From JAQVXR01 sp050945755 (GTDB lineage Bacteria; Bacillota; Dehalobacteriia; Dehalobacteriales; Dehalobacteriaceae): 5,857 bases of DNA. Both the position numbers and the translations under genes were made by a program. Positions 5,733 to 5,857 of the stretch are shown here, piece after piece. Each line of letters starts with the position of its first letter. Position 1 is the first letter of the stretch. The notes beneath the pieces were generated by a model. The model was given only the letters and a program-made list of their open reading frames with translations. It was not told the origin of the DNA and made no database searches. The stretch spans positions 1-5,857 of the forward strand of contig JBMNTN010000095.1 of NCBI GenBank assembly GCA_050945755.1. Direction: 5' to 3'.

Positions 5733-5857
5733 ATGGAAGAAAAGTTTTATGTTATTGCCTTTGAGACCACTCATTATGCCATTATGGCAGAAAAAAAGTT
5801 GATAGAAAAATACCGGGTGCAAATGATTCCCACTCCCAGGGTTATTTCCGCCAGTTG
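5733..5857 (+). CDS. DUF3343 putative Se/S carrier-like protein, N-terminal part (cut by window edge)
   Basis: Forty-one complete codons are visible, reading MEEKFYVIAFETTHYAIMAEKKL and ending IPTPRVISAS before the window ends in the middle of the next codon. The pattern YVIxFxTTHxAxxAEK, followed by VxxIPTPRxISAS, is the DUF3343 (putative Se/S carrier) signature. Full proteins are only about 70-90 residues. In the family a cysteine normally follows ISAS, and the two bases present (TG) fit a cysteine codon. GGGGAG at 5717-5722 is the ribosome site, 10 nt before the ATG. The 23-bp gap after yedF implies cotranscription. It is probably a small thiol carrier working with YedF; the function in this organism is inferred. 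Confidence 0.88.
   Translation, partial: MEEKFYVIAFETTHYAIMAEKKLIEKYRVQMIPTPRVISAS

Overview
The window looks like a chromosomal segment of an anaerobic, probably clostridial Firmicute. The reasons are moderate, AT-leaning base composition, strong GGAGG-type ribosome binding sites, a clostridial-type DUF134 protein, and a YedF/DUF3343 pair typical of selenium-using anaerobes. I cannot name the genus. No mobile-element gene, phage gene, RNA gene or CRISPR array is visible.

Layout from left to right. The 5' end of a yifB/comM-type Mg-chelatase-like ATPase gene runs leftward off the edge. A small DUF134 helix-turn-helix gene starts only 15 bp away on the other strand. It converges, with a 2-bp gap, on pcm (protein-L-isoaspartate O-methyltransferase, leftward). 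A 352-bp divergent intergenic region follows. It holds two near-identical 33-bp direct repeats and inverted half-copies that can form alternative hairpins. Rightward from there come a cytoplasmic GH13 alpha-amylase/neopullulanase-like gene and malQ (4-alpha-glucanotransferase), which overlap by 8 bp. After a 112-bp very AT-rich gap come yedF (TusA-like plus DsrE-like domains) and the start of a DUF3343 (putative Se/S carrier) gene cut by the right edge.

The amylase and MalQ form an obvious functional pair. The GH13 enzyme cleaves alpha-glucans or maltodextrins inside the cell, and MalQ redistributes the short maltooligosaccharides. Neither has a signal peptide and no transporter is adjacent, so intracellular glycogen or imported dextrins are the likely substrates. 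YedF and DUF3343 form a second pair, presumably handling reactive sulfur or selenium. Pcm is a protein-repair enzyme with no evident link to its neighbours. The least explained part of the window is the repeat/hairpin cluster at 1294-1439, in front of the glucan operon.
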